A DNA stretch of 64,000 nucleotides from Teratosphaeria epicoccoides (Eukaryota > Ascomycota > Dothideomycetes > Mycosphaerellales > Teratosphaeriaceae): contig JADDMT010000043.1 of NCBI GenBank assembly GCA_021401465.1, forward strand, positions 124,001 to 188,000, in the 5' to 3' direction. The position numbers and the translations under genes were made by a program. The notes beneath the pieces were generated by a model. It saw nothing but the letters and a program-made list of their open reading frames with translations, had not been told where the DNA came from and did no database searches. Of the stretch, positions 36,236 through 46,556 are shown piece by piece. How positions within the stretch are numbered: position 1 is the first letter of the stretch; each line of letters opens with the position of its first letter.

Positions 36236-37340
36236 ACTATAGGGGCTACGAATAATTAAGCTACTACTCCCTAACTATAAGACAGTAAGTAATTAGTAAG
36301 ACATTACTAATCTTAGTAATTATCATAATACTAAGCAAGGAGATGCCATAGATGTTTGTCTTATACATGTAGTTAGTAATAGCTAACATTTAGATTGTCC
36401 TTATAGATATTAATAAGCTCTAGATATACAAAGAACAGGCTAGTTAGTTAGTTATTATTAAGCTTGTTAGTAAGTAGCTTTGCGAAGAAGCCTTTGTCCT
36501 TAAGTAGCTTCATAGTAGCATTAACTAGTAAGTAGCCTTTAAGATCTATGCTCTGTATCCTTAACTACTTATTAGTAGACATGCTACTCTGCTAGCAATT
36601 AATCATAAAGTCTCTAACCTTTATGATATATACATAGTACTAGTAGTTAGCAAGCGCTAACAAACTAATACCTTGATAATTATATGCTCCTTTTAATAGC
36701 CTAAGTCTTAATTGCTAGCTACTAGCAAGGTCATTATTATCTACTACTATTAAGCTACAAGATATTAGATAGCTACTATTCTTCTTAGTATCCTTAAAGT
36801 ACTTTAGATTCTCTTTTAGTTAATTAAGCAAGAGGCCTTTAGCGTATTAAAAGTTAACCTTGTATAGCTTACTAGTAGCTGTCCTTTTAGGACCTCTTAG
36901 ATAAATTAGTTTAAAGCTATACTACATGCTAAAGTCTTAAATATAGTCTTTAATATCTATATAAGAGGCAAAGATCTGTCTGTCCTTAGGTAGTAGTATA
37001 GGGATCTACTTCTTAGTAGTTACTCTACCTTAAAGAGCTAGATTACATCTCTCTTAATACTCCTTAAAGGAGAACTTATCCTCTAAGCTACTACTAAGGC
37101 CTTCTCTATCTCTAGAGGCTCTACTAGACCCTATATTATCTCTCCTAGGAGGTATTCTATCTTACTCTTTACTACTAGTACTATACTCTTACTTGCTATT
37201 ACTACTATCTGCAGGGCTAGTACTAGCTTTACTGTTAAGGAAAGTAGCGTTATACTACTACTAACTGTTTATGACATCTACTATAGTAGTAGTTATAGTT
37301 AGAATAAGGAAACACTAGGTAGGAAGTATAGTAACAGGAA
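36236..37340 (-). pseudogene. AT-rich unknown coding remnant
   Basis: On the minus strand from about 37,180 to 36,340 a single frame reads for some 280 codons with only scattered TAA/TAG stops. It has a serine-rich start, then blocks such as IFASYIDIKDYI, KLIYLRGPKRTATSKLYK, and RLLKGAYNYQGISLLALA. The composition is Leu/Lys/Asn/Tyr-rich. I do not recognise it; it lacks RT, integrase or DDE motifs I can see. It probably belongs to another mobile element or a host gene caught in the RIP compartment. It forms the left border of the island. Confidence 0.4.
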
Positions 37341-37972
37341 TGCAATAAGACATGAGACATGCTATGATGAATAATATGCGCATAAATCTGCGTCGCGTAC
37401 TACAAGATACGCGTGCGGGACCTGCCGGCTGCTAGCGGCTGTTCGGAGCGCTACGTTTAAAAAGTCCCCGCTACAAGGGCGATGTCGGCGGTGTCCCCGT
37501 CGTTGAAGAGATTACGGCGATAAAGGCCACGGCAAGGATATCAAAAGTTGGTGCAAGCAGTTGCGTGTTAAGCCGAGGAAGAAGTAGGGGAAGCGTGAGT
37601 GAAGCAGCTTAGGTTTCGACGAGCGCGGAGATGTTTGGATAATAGACACCATGGCCATAGGGCTTTACACGAGTTCACATGGCGCTGAAAAGCCGGGTCA
37701 AGGAAGCTATCATTCTGTGGGCGCGCGGCAAGACGCTAGAGGTGGCGCAGAGCGAGCGACCTGAAGAGCGTGGCCTCCGGAGCGGTAACAAGCCAAAGCA
37801 GAGACCGGATTTCTGTCTGAGAATCATGGCTGTCTTGGCTCCTTCTGAGGTGCCTACGGGCAACTTTCACAGGCCGCTATCCTCTGTCCATATCCATCCC
37901 TTACCTTCGATTCCTGACTTCAACCTCTCGTCTCGAACCCTTCCTGACTGAAGCACAGCGGTCTCCCTGCAC
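37341..37972. other. Transition into the gene island; no supported gene
   Basis: Composition changes here from TA-rich to balanced within roughly 100 bp. Overlapping short open frames on both strands (37,675-37,951) have no recognisable features and are likely chance frames. Confidence 0.5.
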
Positions 37973-38303
37973 TCAATCCTCCCGAAACAGCCTCAACTGC
38001 TTCGAAATCTCCTCTGCATCCTCTCTTGCCTTCGCCTCCCTTTCTCTCTCCTTTCCCGCTGCTAGCAAAGCTCTCTCGATTGCCATCCCTACTGTCGTCT
38101 CCTTGTCAAAACCGCACAAGTCTGGATGATTGGTGCCGCGGAACGCGGTGAGGAAATGGGCCGGGAGTTTGATGCACTGCGGAACGGTGAGAGGTGTTAC
38201 TAGACACATGTTCGGCCGACCTAGCGAGACCTACCGAGAGTGATGGATCATTAGTGAGCTGGCGCAATGTGGAGCTGGAGGTGGACGGATGCGAGTCCGA
38301 CAT
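37973..38303 (-). CDS. Small two-exon protein, 90 aa, unknown
   Basis: Model: exon 1 38,303-38,235, intron 38,234-38,177 (58 bp, GTAGGT donor, CCGCAG acceptor, TAGTAAC-like branch), exon 2 38,176-37,973. The exons join in phase at DPSLS/CIKLP. The amino terminus is Ser/Thr-rich (MSDSHPSTSSS). The middle has a compact LPAHFLTAF...HPDLCGFD segment. The carboxy-terminal half is a charged amphipathic helix (KEREREAKAREDAEEISK), likely coiled coil. No signal peptide or membrane segment. I do not recognise the family. The in-frame splice and the sensible helix make it more likely than the overlapping single-exon frames, but it could still be a fragment. Confidence 0.5.
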
Positions 38304-38591
38304 AGTGCGCGTTTGTCTGCGTTGAGGTGGGCGGTTCAAAGCCGCCGTATTATGTGGATCGTAGCTCCAGAGTCCACTGTTTCGTGACCAGGGCAGATTC
38401 TGGCGGCCGGCGCGAAGTGCTGGTGGTCGCAATGATCAGGTATGGATTCCGCGGTTGCGTAGGCTTGCGGACTATAGAGTTGAGGGGCTCTGTGTAACCT
38501 TCTCTTTGTGGACAAAGCCATCGTGGGGACTGGGTTGTTTGCTACAGGTCACGGCCATCTTCATCACCATACTCATACTACGGTATTGCCA

Positions 38592-38995
38592 CCATCCACC
38601 AGCTTCCATCATCCACCGGCTTCCATCATCCACCGGCTTCCATCATCCACCGGCTTCCATCATCCACCGGCTTCCATCATCCACCGGCTTCCATCATCCA
38701 CCGGCTTCCATCATCCACCGGCTTCCATCATCCACCCGCTTCCATCATCCACCCGCTTCCATCATCTACCCGCTTCCATTATCCACCCGCTTCCATCATC
38801 CACCCGCTTCTATCATCTACCCGCTTCCATCATCCACCGGCTTCTATCATCCACCGGCTTCTATCATCTAGCGGCTTCCATCATCTACCCGCTTCCATCA
38901 CCAGCCCGCTTCCATCATCTACCCGCTTCCATCACCAGCCCGCTTCCATCACCAGCCCACTTCCATCACCAGCCCGCTGCCACTATCCATCAATG
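38592..38995. repeat. 17-bp minisatellite, about 23 units
   Basis: The unit is CCACCGGCTTCCATCAT, with variants CCACCCGCTTCCATCAT, CTACCCGCTTCCATCAT and, to the right, CACCAGCCCGCTTCCAT. Seventeen is not a multiple of three, so three units give 17 codons and all three plus-strand frames read the same peptide cyclically (HHPPASIIHRLPSSTGF). Open frames spanning it (38,455-38,871 and 38,508-39,152) exist because the unit lacks stops. I do not call them genes. Confidence 0.9.
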
Positions 38996-39591
38996 TCTAA
39001 CCACCGCATTTGCCTCACCGCTTCCTGAAAACTGTGTTCCATCACCGCCACTGCCTCCACAGTTGATCGCCGCAATAATTGCCCCACCGCTATCGAAGCA
39101 CTCACACCGTCGGGGAATGAACGCGCAAGACGTTGCGCCAGGATTCTCATGATGCAGCGCATCGTATTGCCAAATCACACAGACCAGCCGAGACAGCATT
39201 CCGCATCACCGGCATAGTGCGTGTTGCCCTCGGCGAGGATTTTCCTCCTGCTGCACCGGCAACCACGCAACTTTCGCGCCATCGGGCCGCAGGCATCTGC
39301 GTCTTGTGGCTGCATACATGGATCGCAGCGCGACGGGTCGCTGACGGACCGAGGCCATGCAAGCATGATGCTCGGGTGCCGCACCGGGCAGATCGTTGTA
39401 CAAAGGTTACAGGTAGGTACCTGAGTCTATTGTTCGTGTGAGCACGGCGGATCCTGAATGTTGCAATGCAGAAGGTCTGCCTTGTGCACGATCGGTGGAG
39501 GCCGCAGTATAGCGGGATGCTTGGAGGGTCTGGCAAGCGCTGATTGTGACAACATAAGTAACACATTTGACGGTACCCCGCTTCTGCAACC
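38996..39591. other. Intergenic, no supported gene
   Basis: Several overlapping open frames occur on both strands, none with recognisable domains or a consistent gene model. This stretch holds the 3' flank of the 544-aa membrane protein gene. Confidence 0.4.
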
Positions 39592-41226
39592 TCAGTCGTG
39601 CTCTCTTTCCATCAATGAAAGCCTTCCTCCATCCCCAACGCCTTCCCTGAACTCTCTGACTATGTCCCAAGTCCCACTGATCGCCTCCGGTCCTACCCAC
39701 GCTACTCTCGCCTCCTCTCTCGAGTCTCCCGCGCTCTGTAATCCCTTTCTCAAGCTCTCAACAAGGTGCTGCATGCTGAGTCCTTTCAGTAGCGGGACCG
39801 CCCAGCTCCTGTTGGTCGATGCAATCCCAGAGATCCAGTCACAAAGCATGCGTATCGCCGTCAACGCCTCCGTGAACTCAAAGTCAGTACCTATGCCTAT
39901 TTGCTGTGCCATAGCCATGACAGCGTCGTGCTGGGCATAGCAGCGGGCGCCGAGCTCGTGAAGTTCTTGGTGAGAGGCTAGGGTATCCGCTATCGAGGAG
40001 AGCTGGGTGCTAATCGTTTGGGCCGAGGTAGCAATAAGTTCAGGGTAGAGAGGTTCCCTCAGGAAGAGCCGGAGAATGGACTTGTCAATCGACCAGGCAA
40101 TGCGAGATACCAGCGTCCACGGAGTCTTCAAAGACGTTGACGGGATCTCAAATCGAGAGATAGCGCAGTGGATGCAGGGCCACAGCTTAGCTTGTTGTGC
40201 TTGAGCTTGGTAGAGATTCTTGTCGAAAGCGGCCAGAGAGGCGAACAAAATTTGAAATTGAGAGTCGACGTGGATTGAGTGGTTATAAGTCGCAACACGA
40301 GCGTGAGCCACGATTTGGGCCAGCTCGAACAAAGGTCCCTGGAGGACTTGGAGGTATAGTTTCTGGCTCCACTCTGCTCTTGAGGCCGAGCAGTCGAAGA
40401 GTGGTGGGGTGTTTCGCGCGCCCTGAATCATCGGTATGAAGCCTTCACGATACCAGCTTGCGTTGTGGACGTCAGGTGGTCGAGGTAGGCTGCAGAGGAG
40501 ATAGTAGACCTGCCATTCACCCACTGGGAAGGCTTCAATGGATGCCCAATACTGGTCAAAATGGCCTTCTTTGGAAAGTCCGTGGAGAGTCTTCAGCCCG
40601 CTGTTAAGAGGAGGAGGCTCGGCGAGCCGCGGAGAGGCGGGAACTGGTGCGCAGCTGTGTAAGGGGAGATATAGAAAGCCAAGGATGAAGGCCATGGTGC
40701 AGCTCCAGACGAGGATCATCCAGCTTTGGGAGCATCTCTGCCTCTGCTCCCGCTTGTGCTCCCGCTTGTGCTCCTGCTCCTGCTCCAGGAAGTCGAAGAT
40801 TGTCCTCGCAAGATCGTCATGGTTGACAGGAGGAGTCGCTGGTTCGCTCTTCTGAGTCATAGAGTGGTTGGCGACTTCACGACCAGCATTCTGCTCAAGG
40901 GCGTTGGACAGCGCATTGAATGACGCCATGCTGTCTTTCCTATTGGAAAGCTCAATTCGCACTGTCCTTGGATTTCTTGGAGTAGCCGGAGGGCAAAGAG
41001 GATGCTGCCCAGTTGTGTTGCCGCATGCAGTGTTGTGGACGGCTGTGTCGTCAAGAAATCTTACGGTCTTCTTGACCTGGGACGGTCTCAATGCATGAGA
41101 CGAGCCCACTGATGATGACCGGAGGCGGGGTGGTCGTGAAGGTTGCTTGTCGTCTGTGATTGCCCTGAGCGCCAATTTCACCTGCGAAGGCTCGAGCGTG
41201 TTGTCGATTGGGCCTGTCGAGGACAT
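39592..41226 (-). CDS. Single-pass membrane protein, 544 aa, unknown
   Basis: A long intronless frame with the stop at 39,594-39,592. I chose ATG 41,226 (MSSTGPIDNTLEPS); an upstream in-frame ATG at 41,343 would add 39 residues. Residues 1 to about 165 are Ser/Pro/Arg-rich and probably cytosolic, ending in a very charged helix (EQEQEHKREHKREQRQR). One membrane segment follows at about 169-188 (WMILVWSCTMAFILGFLYLP). The remaining about 355 residues are mostly helical, with several N-x-S/T sites (NAS, NHS, NRS) that fit a lumenal or outer location (type II topology). No enzymatic motif is seen. Its layout resembles the 476-aa protein at 47,404. Coding confidence is high because of length and coherent architecture; function unknown. 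Confidence 0.8.
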   Translation of the reverse strand: MSSTGPIDNTLEPSQVKLALRAITDDKQPSRPPRLRSSSVGSSHALRPSQVKKTVRFLDDTAVHNTACGNTTGQHPLCPPATPRNPRTVRIELSNRKDSMASFNALSNALEQNAGREVANHSMTQKSEPATPPVNHDDLARTIFDFLEQEQEHKREHKREQRQRCSQSWMILVWSCTMAFILGFLYLPLHSCAPVPASPRLAEPPPLNSGLKTLHGLSKEGHFDQYWASIEAFPVGEWQVYYLLCSLPRPPDVHNASWYREGFIPMIQGARNTPPLFDCSASRAEWSQKLYLQVLQGPLFELAQIVAHARVATYNHSIHVDSQFQILFASLAAFDKNLYQAQAQQAKLWPCIHCAISRFEIPSTSLKTPWTLVSRIAWSIDKSILRLFLREPLYPELIATSAQTISTQLSSIADTLASHQELHELGARCYAQHDAVMAMAQQIGIGTDFEFTEALTAIRMLCDWISGIASTNRSWAVPLLKGLSMQHLVESLRKGLQSAGDSREEARVAWVGPEAISGTWDIVREFREGVGDGGRLSLMEREHD

Positions 41227-41926
41227 GCTGGGTAGAAGATTTGGCCTGAGGGGCGGGTGGATGGATAATACAGAGAGAAGAAATGTCATGAGATGGTGCC
41301 TTGTAGACAGCCGGGGCGTGGATGCGCGGTGTGCGGGTTTCATGCTGGATGAGACAGGTTTCGCTGGAAACCGACAGACTGTCGCTCATTCACAAATCGA
41401 AAGTGCAGTGTCTCGCCGTGTGATGATGACGACGAGAACAGACTGGTATATGCGAGCCCAGCCATCTTGCGTATTGACCTGGTCGGGCTTGTATTTGGGG
41501 GTGCTGCCTGAGTCATGTCGCCTGAATCCACATCGCGTCCGTGAGAAACGCTGCACCGCTGTCGACACCATGCTCCTGAATCTCAACTTCGGTTGGAGCA
41601 TCTTGCAGGCTGGCAGAAGATGGCTTTCGATCTGTGGTGTTTTCGACACAGAGGAACAAGCAAACAGCGGGCGGGATGGCGGGGTACACATAGCCAATCC
41701 AAGTCGGCGCGGTCCGTGCCATGTCACGCTCTCGGGCTTAACTATCTATCATATCGCCAAGTCTAGACATCATACCTTCCCCGGATTCGCCGAATAGCCG
41801 AGCGGGCGCCGATTGCAATATACGCGCAGCGTGACAGCAAATACGCGCTCTTATTCGACGCGTGCCCTAGTCGCGTAGCTTCCGACTTCCTCCTAAGTAC
41901 ACAGCATAAACATCACCATCAACACC
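41227..41926. promoter_or_regulatory. Divergent intergenic region
   Basis: About 700 bp separate the starts of the 544-aa (minus) and 59-aa (plus) genes, so both promoters should lie here. Overlapping open frames (41,147-41,797 plus; 41,386-41,727 minus) look like chance frames. I see no clear TATA or upstream ORF. Confidence 0.35.
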
Positions 41927-42106
41927 ATGGAAGACGATAGGCCGTGGGATCCCACGGCTCCTGATTACCTCGAGCGGCTCCAACAGCTCCACAGAGACCA
42001 CGACCGCCTCATGGCTGAAATAGATGCGTCAGAAGACGAGTCAGAGCCGGAACCAGAGCACCAGTCAGAGGCATACTCTCGCGAATTACAAGAGCTTCTA
42101 CTGTAA
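41927..42106 (+). CDS. Small acidic protein, 59 aa, unknown
   Basis: ATG at 41,927 lies in a good fungal context (CACCATGG) after a CA-rich leader (ACATCACCATCAACACC). The product is strongly acidic and probably helical: a DYLERLQQLHRDHDRLMAEID segment suggests a coiled coil, then a run of Glu/Asp/Ser/Pro, and a terminal YSRELQELLL helix. The frame ends at TAA 42,104-42,106. No known domain. It could be a complete small protein or the first exon of a longer gene, but I find no convincing donor site before the stop. Confidence 0.5.
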   Translation: MEDDRPWDPTAPDYLERLQQLHRDHDRLMAEIDASEDESEPEPEHQSEAYSRELQELLL

Positions 42107-42880
42107 AACACACTAACTGGCGCTTTTTGTCGGGCCAAGAGGAGGATCGATCGCGGCATACGGGAGTATGGTAACGACGTGTAGGCGGTGCATATTGGCG
42201 GCGCGATATGGTTGCAAGTCGGTAGTGTTGGAAAATTTGCCTCATGAGGCTGTAACTTTAGACATCCCTACTCGATTCGCGTGATTAATGATGATTATGA
42301 AAGCGCGCATCTGTCTCATCTTCATCGTTCATGATGCACGTGTTAATCCAGTGTTATTGTTGTGTTATTGAAGCCAGTAATATCGTGGTGTTGCAGCTTC
42401 ACTTGTGTGTTTCGGAAGGGGTTAATCCGCTCCGGTATGATGTCTAGAAGAGTAGAGGACTATGACGCGCAGAACGCAGGACATCAATGTGCTGGTCAGT
42501 CGGGTCCAATAGCAGGTTCTCGCCCGAGGCTGCCATAAGAACTTCCTCCCAGTCGTAGCACCTGACAAGCACCCTGATGTCAAGGAAGGTGAAATCACAT
42601 GCAAGAGTACCGACGTGGAAGTGGAGGCAGCGAGCTTCTGGGCTTATTATGTGACATCCTCATCTAAGCACCGGGCTTGTGATTCGCGAACAAAGTCCCG
42701 ATGCCACGACTGTACAGCTCCTGACGCCCGAGGGCACATTTGCAGTGGCTTTTCGGGCTTCCAAGCACACAGCCGCATACAAATTCGAAAGCAGATGCAG
42801 CAGTCTCAACTTCAAACTGATCGCGTCCACATCTTCTCTCTCCCTTCTACTCACAAACAAATGTTGTAACAAAGACTCGA
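42107..42880. other. Intergenic, no supported gene
   Basis: Only short overlapping open frames on both strands; no motifs recognised. Confidence 0.4.
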
Positions 42881-43165
42881 AGCACACGCCTGCAGCGGCC
42901 TCCCGGACTTACGCTTTGGCGTGCGCCCCGGGCATTCTCCTGCTGTGTTCATGATATTTCCATACAACCAACCAATGCCAAAAGCACACACCTGCAGCGG
43001 CCTCTCGGACTTACGCTTTGGCGTGCGCTCTGGCATTCCCCTTCAGTATTCGTACACCGCCATAATAATACAACCCAAGCCGCACACATCTGCAGCGGCC
43101 TACCGGACTTATGCTTTGGCGTGCGCTTCTGGCCGGGTATTCTCCTTCGATATTCGTACACCACC
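42881..43165. repeat. Three tandem repeats of about 100 bp
   Basis: Copies start at about 42,881, 42,984 and 43,081. Each contains a well-kept core (GCAGCGGCCT...CGGACTTACGCTTTGGCGTGCGC) followed by a more variable segment that includes ATTCGTACACC in copies 2 and 3. The copies are similar enough to be a local tandem duplication. No coding meaning is evident. Confidence 0.85.
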
Positions 43166-44923
43166 CCGCGAAAAAAAAACAAGAACGCTGCAAAGCAAAA
43201 ACGCTATCTACTACGGCGACGTCGGCACACGACTCAACCTGCGTTCACGAGATCCACAGATTCCTGAATACCTCCTGTCGCAATTGACCTCCCTGAGCTG
43301 CAGTCTCAGACAGGTCGGGAGCGTACTCGGGAATCTGTGGATGTCCTGGCTGGCGGTGTGAGACTGGCGGCGGGCGTGCCGTCCAGGGGCAGGAACACAG
43401 GACCGCTTCCTGCGTCCTGTATGTCCAGGCCTGAGACCTCCCTTATTTGTGTTTGTGGGGTGGGATGGGATGTCTCGCTCCGAATCGGCTTTGATGACAA
43501 GGACATAGGTGCACAGTTGGTATCATGTCTCACAATCTACTGACTGCGCCCTCCTCAAGCAGCTCCCAAGCAGTCCCCTCACAAGGTACACCTGTTTGCG
43601 CACTCGAGTAGATTGAGACAGTCGCCACTGCCGCTAAATGCTTGGCGTCAAGTGGAAGAACGAGAACAGGGAGCCTAGCTTGAGCGTGGTAGGGGTGGCG
43701 GTCAATGGTGGGCGGGATATGGTGCTGAGGGAGGACTTGACGGTTAGGAAGCGAAGCAGGAACTGCCGCCGTGATGCTCTTGCGCCAGCTAGCGGCACCA
43801 CGTTGCATGTATCGCCTCTTCCGATCACCCACCGTCAGAGGTGTGGAGTCGATCAAGAAAGGCGAGCCATCATCGATCAACAAGTAGGAGACAATGCCAA
43901 ATACTTTTCGACGTACAAGTCGCAATTGCGCAGAACATAAACACTATAGGATTCACGCGCAGCCATCAGACCACGAATGCCAGGTGGATGGCAGACGCGG
44001 GAAGTGTGTGCCAAGCTTTTCTTTTTCCCTTCGACCTCGATGACACTCAATGTGCTCACGAACACCCCCTCTCCCGCGCACACGACTTTGCGGCAGAACT
44101 TGTCACGCAATCTCACGACCACAGCATTCCCGATCCCAGCGCCAACAGCATTACCACGGCCATCACTCCCTTCAAATACCCTTCCGCCCTCTGCGCTCTT
44201 GCGTTGTCAAAACCGTGGAAGCGCTTTGAGCAGTCTGCTGTCGCATCGCCTGCTCCAGCAACGTGGCGCGCTCTAATTGCCGTGGTATCACTGCTCGGGA
44301 ACTGCGGACACAATGAAGCTTCTGTCACGGATTGATCTATGCCGTGCGCACGGGAAAAGTGCGATGATCAGGCGCTTGGTGAGAAATTCTGGTGACGAGA
44401 TGGTAGTAGGAGCGAGAGAGATGGCGACGAGAAAGTCTCTGGGAGTCGTTCGATCATGAGAGGGACTGTGGGTAGGAGGACAGTGATCGTCGCCCGGACT
44501 GTGCATTGCTGTGCATTGGACTGTGAAAGGGCCTTGTCAGCCGTGTGTTGTCCATGGTCGGTGCTGTCGAAGCAAACGCCATTTCTGACCTTCTCGATGT
44601 TACCATCTCGGGAGAGCACTCATGCATGCAAGTCTCACCCGTGTTGATAGGAAGCAGGGCTCGAAGAACAAAGATGGATCGTTCGTTGATTCGGAATGCC
44701 CGCACCGCAGACAACATGCGTGTTTCAAATGTACGTGCGATGCGAGGTTGGATAGGATGGGATTGTCAATCATTGTTCTTTTCTGGGACACTCAGGTGGT
44801 CGCGGAGATGCAGAGCAGTATTTTTGTGGGCTTGGTTTCCCGTTGCCAGAAACTTTGATCACAACACAGTACCTCCATACATACCAGAAAGTGTTGCATC
44901 TCGGAAACCATCAACCAAGCAAT
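43166..44923. other. Intergenic, no supported gene
   Basis: This contains a poly-A tract (about 43,171-43,179) and many overlapping short open frames. Minus-strand frames at 43,530-43,925 and 43,877-44,122 could be pieces of one spliced gene, but no clear splice joins them and no domain is recognised. The last few hundred bases are the promoter and leader of the 322-aa gene. Confidence 0.35.
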
Positions 44924-45892
44924 ATGCCTCTGAAGACAAGCTTCGCCACTGAGCCTCCACGCGACACCGTCAACACCACTCGCTGGACCGACTCGCAAAA
45001 CCGCATACATGCCGTCACTCACTCTCAGACGTCCCTCGCCCACCACACCGGCGAAGCGCTTCACACCGAATGCTCCACTCATGAAATCACCACACCCGCC
45101 TCCTTGGCCCGGCACACGCAAACGAAGAAACAAAGCGTGCATGTCCACCCAGTTCTCGCAGGAGTGCGACTGGAATGGCGCACGGAGTTGGAGGAGGTGA
45201 TCAAGGAGGGTGATGATCAGGGTGATGGGGAGCCGAGGGTGCGGGAGAGTTGGGAGGGACAATTTGAGTTGGATCTGTCCAGATTTTTGAATCTGTACCA
45301 CAAGGAGGATGGATGGAGGTTTGAGAGGGAAGAAGAGACGAAGCAGTTGAGGAGAGATTGTGATGTGTTGAAGCGATATGTGTTGTGTGAGAGTCCGACG
45401 CCGGTGATGAGGGAGGAGGCGAGGACAATCGTTGGGGCGGACTTGCCTCGGCCGCAGCAGGTGGTTCGCGTCCCCGCCACGCCGACGGTTGCAATGGAGG
45501 ATTTCGAGACGCTGAAGAACTTCATTGCTGCAAAGCATCCGAGCGAGAGGCTCTTGGAAGAGGTAGAGGCCATCACCGGCGTCGCTCCCGCTGCCCAAGC
45601 GGCATTCCGAAACACACAGCAGCAGCCACGTGGGTCTGTCGCGATGGTTCCGCCATCTTCTCGCAGCAGGCCACAGCAGTCCAAGGCCGTGCAGAAGAAG
45701 CAGAGTCGGAGGCGTGGTAGCGATGATGATCCAGTGATTGTTGGCAGTTCCACGCGCGTGCAACAGCAGCAGCAGCAAAAGGCGAAGCGGCCAAGGCAGG
45801 AGCGTAAGGTCGAGCCGGCGGTCCTTTACGATGAAGCCGAGGAGGGGCAGGATGGTGGATACAACTCGGATGGGCTGTTCATCGCCAGCTGA
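44924..45892 (+). CDS. Probable nuclear protein, 322 aa, unknown
   Basis: ATG 44,924 (MPLKTSFATEPP) is chosen; an in-frame ATG at 44,843 would add 27 residues of poor quality. The stop is at 45,890-45,892. The central part is rich in charged helices (WRFEREEETKQLRRDCDVLK, about residues 140-160) and has two similar segments that may be a short internal repeat: VLKRYVLCESPTPVMREEARTIVG and TLKNFIAAKHPSERLLEEVEAITG. The tail holds two basic patches (KKQSRRRG; KAKRPRQERK), a glutamine run (QQQQQQ) and an acidic end. This suggests a nuclear protein. No domain is recognised. The 396-aa frame on the other strand has low-complexity composition and is judged a shadow. Confidence 0.65.
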   Translation: MPLKTSFATEPPRDTVNTTRWTDSQNRIHAVTHSQTSLAHHTGEALHTECSTHEITTPASLARHTQTKKQSVHVHPVLAGVRLEWRTELEEVIKEGDDQGDGEPRVRESWEGQFELDLSRFLNLYHKEDGWRFEREEETKQLRRDCDVLKRYVLCESPTPVMREEARTIVGADLPRPQQVVRVPATPTVAMEDFETLKNFIAAKHPSERLLEEVEAITGVAPAAQAAFRNTQQQPRGSVAMVPPSSRSRPQQSKAVQKKQSRRRGSDDDPVIVGSSTRVQQQQQQKAKRPRQERKVEPAVLYDEAEEGQDGGYNSDGLFIAS

Positions 45893-46556
45893 GCGGTGAT
45901 GACGTTTATCGTCGTCGTCGCTGTATAGAGGTTGCTGGCGGTAAGTGATGCGCGATGTAGAATTAAGATTGGTGGTACTCATCTCAGCTCAGCCACTCCC
46001 GATCTCCCCGCAATGCCCTCACTACTAATGTCCCCGCTCCCGCTTAGCCACCATTTACTGCAGCTTTCCAACTTAGACGCCTAGAGGACAGCCGGGTAAA
46101 AGTTGGAAAGCTGCATCCTCTAGGCGTCTAACTCCTGCCCGCGTGTGTTCGTTCCCAGATTGACGCCACGTCGATAGTGGTGGAGTAAGTGTTTGCGTGC
46201 CGTGGTGATACGACGGCTCATTCAAGCGTGGAAGTGACTCTGCTTCTCCGCAAAAGTGGGAATGTTGATTTACAGACTCTCCTACACATGTATGCTGATG
46301 ATGACATCTATACGCGCCGCATGTCTCCTGGGCCGACCCGTCAAGGCCATCCACTGGCGCCAAAGTTCCATCACGCACCGCCTTGCGGCTACCGCCCACT
46401 GACTCACTCACTCACTGACTCGAAACTCATTTGTGGATGCCTATCACAGCTCCGCCTCAACCACCTTGCTCGTCTGACACCATCCCGTCTCGTACTCTTG
46501 CACCTGCGCCGTCCCCGCGCGGGCCGTCAAGCAGGGCAAGCGCGCTGTGGCGGTTG
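45893..46556. other. Intergenic region holding interleaved inverted repeats
   Basis: There is no supported gene. A TCGTCGTCG run occurs near 45,911-45,919, a repeated ACTCACTC at about 46,401-46,420, and the paired inverted repeats described separately at 46,059-46,131. Confidence 0.5.
46059..46131. repeat. Two interleaved perfect 16-bp inverted repeats (A-B-A'-B')
   Basis: Arm A (46,059-46,074, TGCAGCTTTCCAACTT) is perfectly complementary to A' (46,100-46,115). Arm B (46,073-46,088, TTAGACGCCTAGAGGA) is perfectly complementary to B' (46,116-46,131). The order A-B-spacer-A'-B' is that of a pseudoknot. With almost no linker between A and B or A' and B', the two stems are more likely to be alternatives than simultaneous. 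It could be an RNA switch, a recombination scar or a tiny mobile element. Confidence 0.9.

Noticed and set aside
38592..38995. Possible CRISPR-like array
   Set aside because: Units are head-to-tail 17-bp repeats without spacers, in a fungal context.
38508..39152. 214-codon histidine/proline-rich frame
   Set aside because: It is mostly translated 17-bp minisatellite, with equivalent frames alongside.
41147..41797. 216-codon plus-strand frame
   Set aside because: It overlaps the 5' end of the 544-aa gene on the other strand and has no recognisable features.
44792..45982. 396-codon minus-strand frame
   Set aside because: It is complementary to the 322-aa gene, its composition is Leu/Arg/His-rich low complexity, and the plus frame has coherent charged helices and nuclear-type signals.
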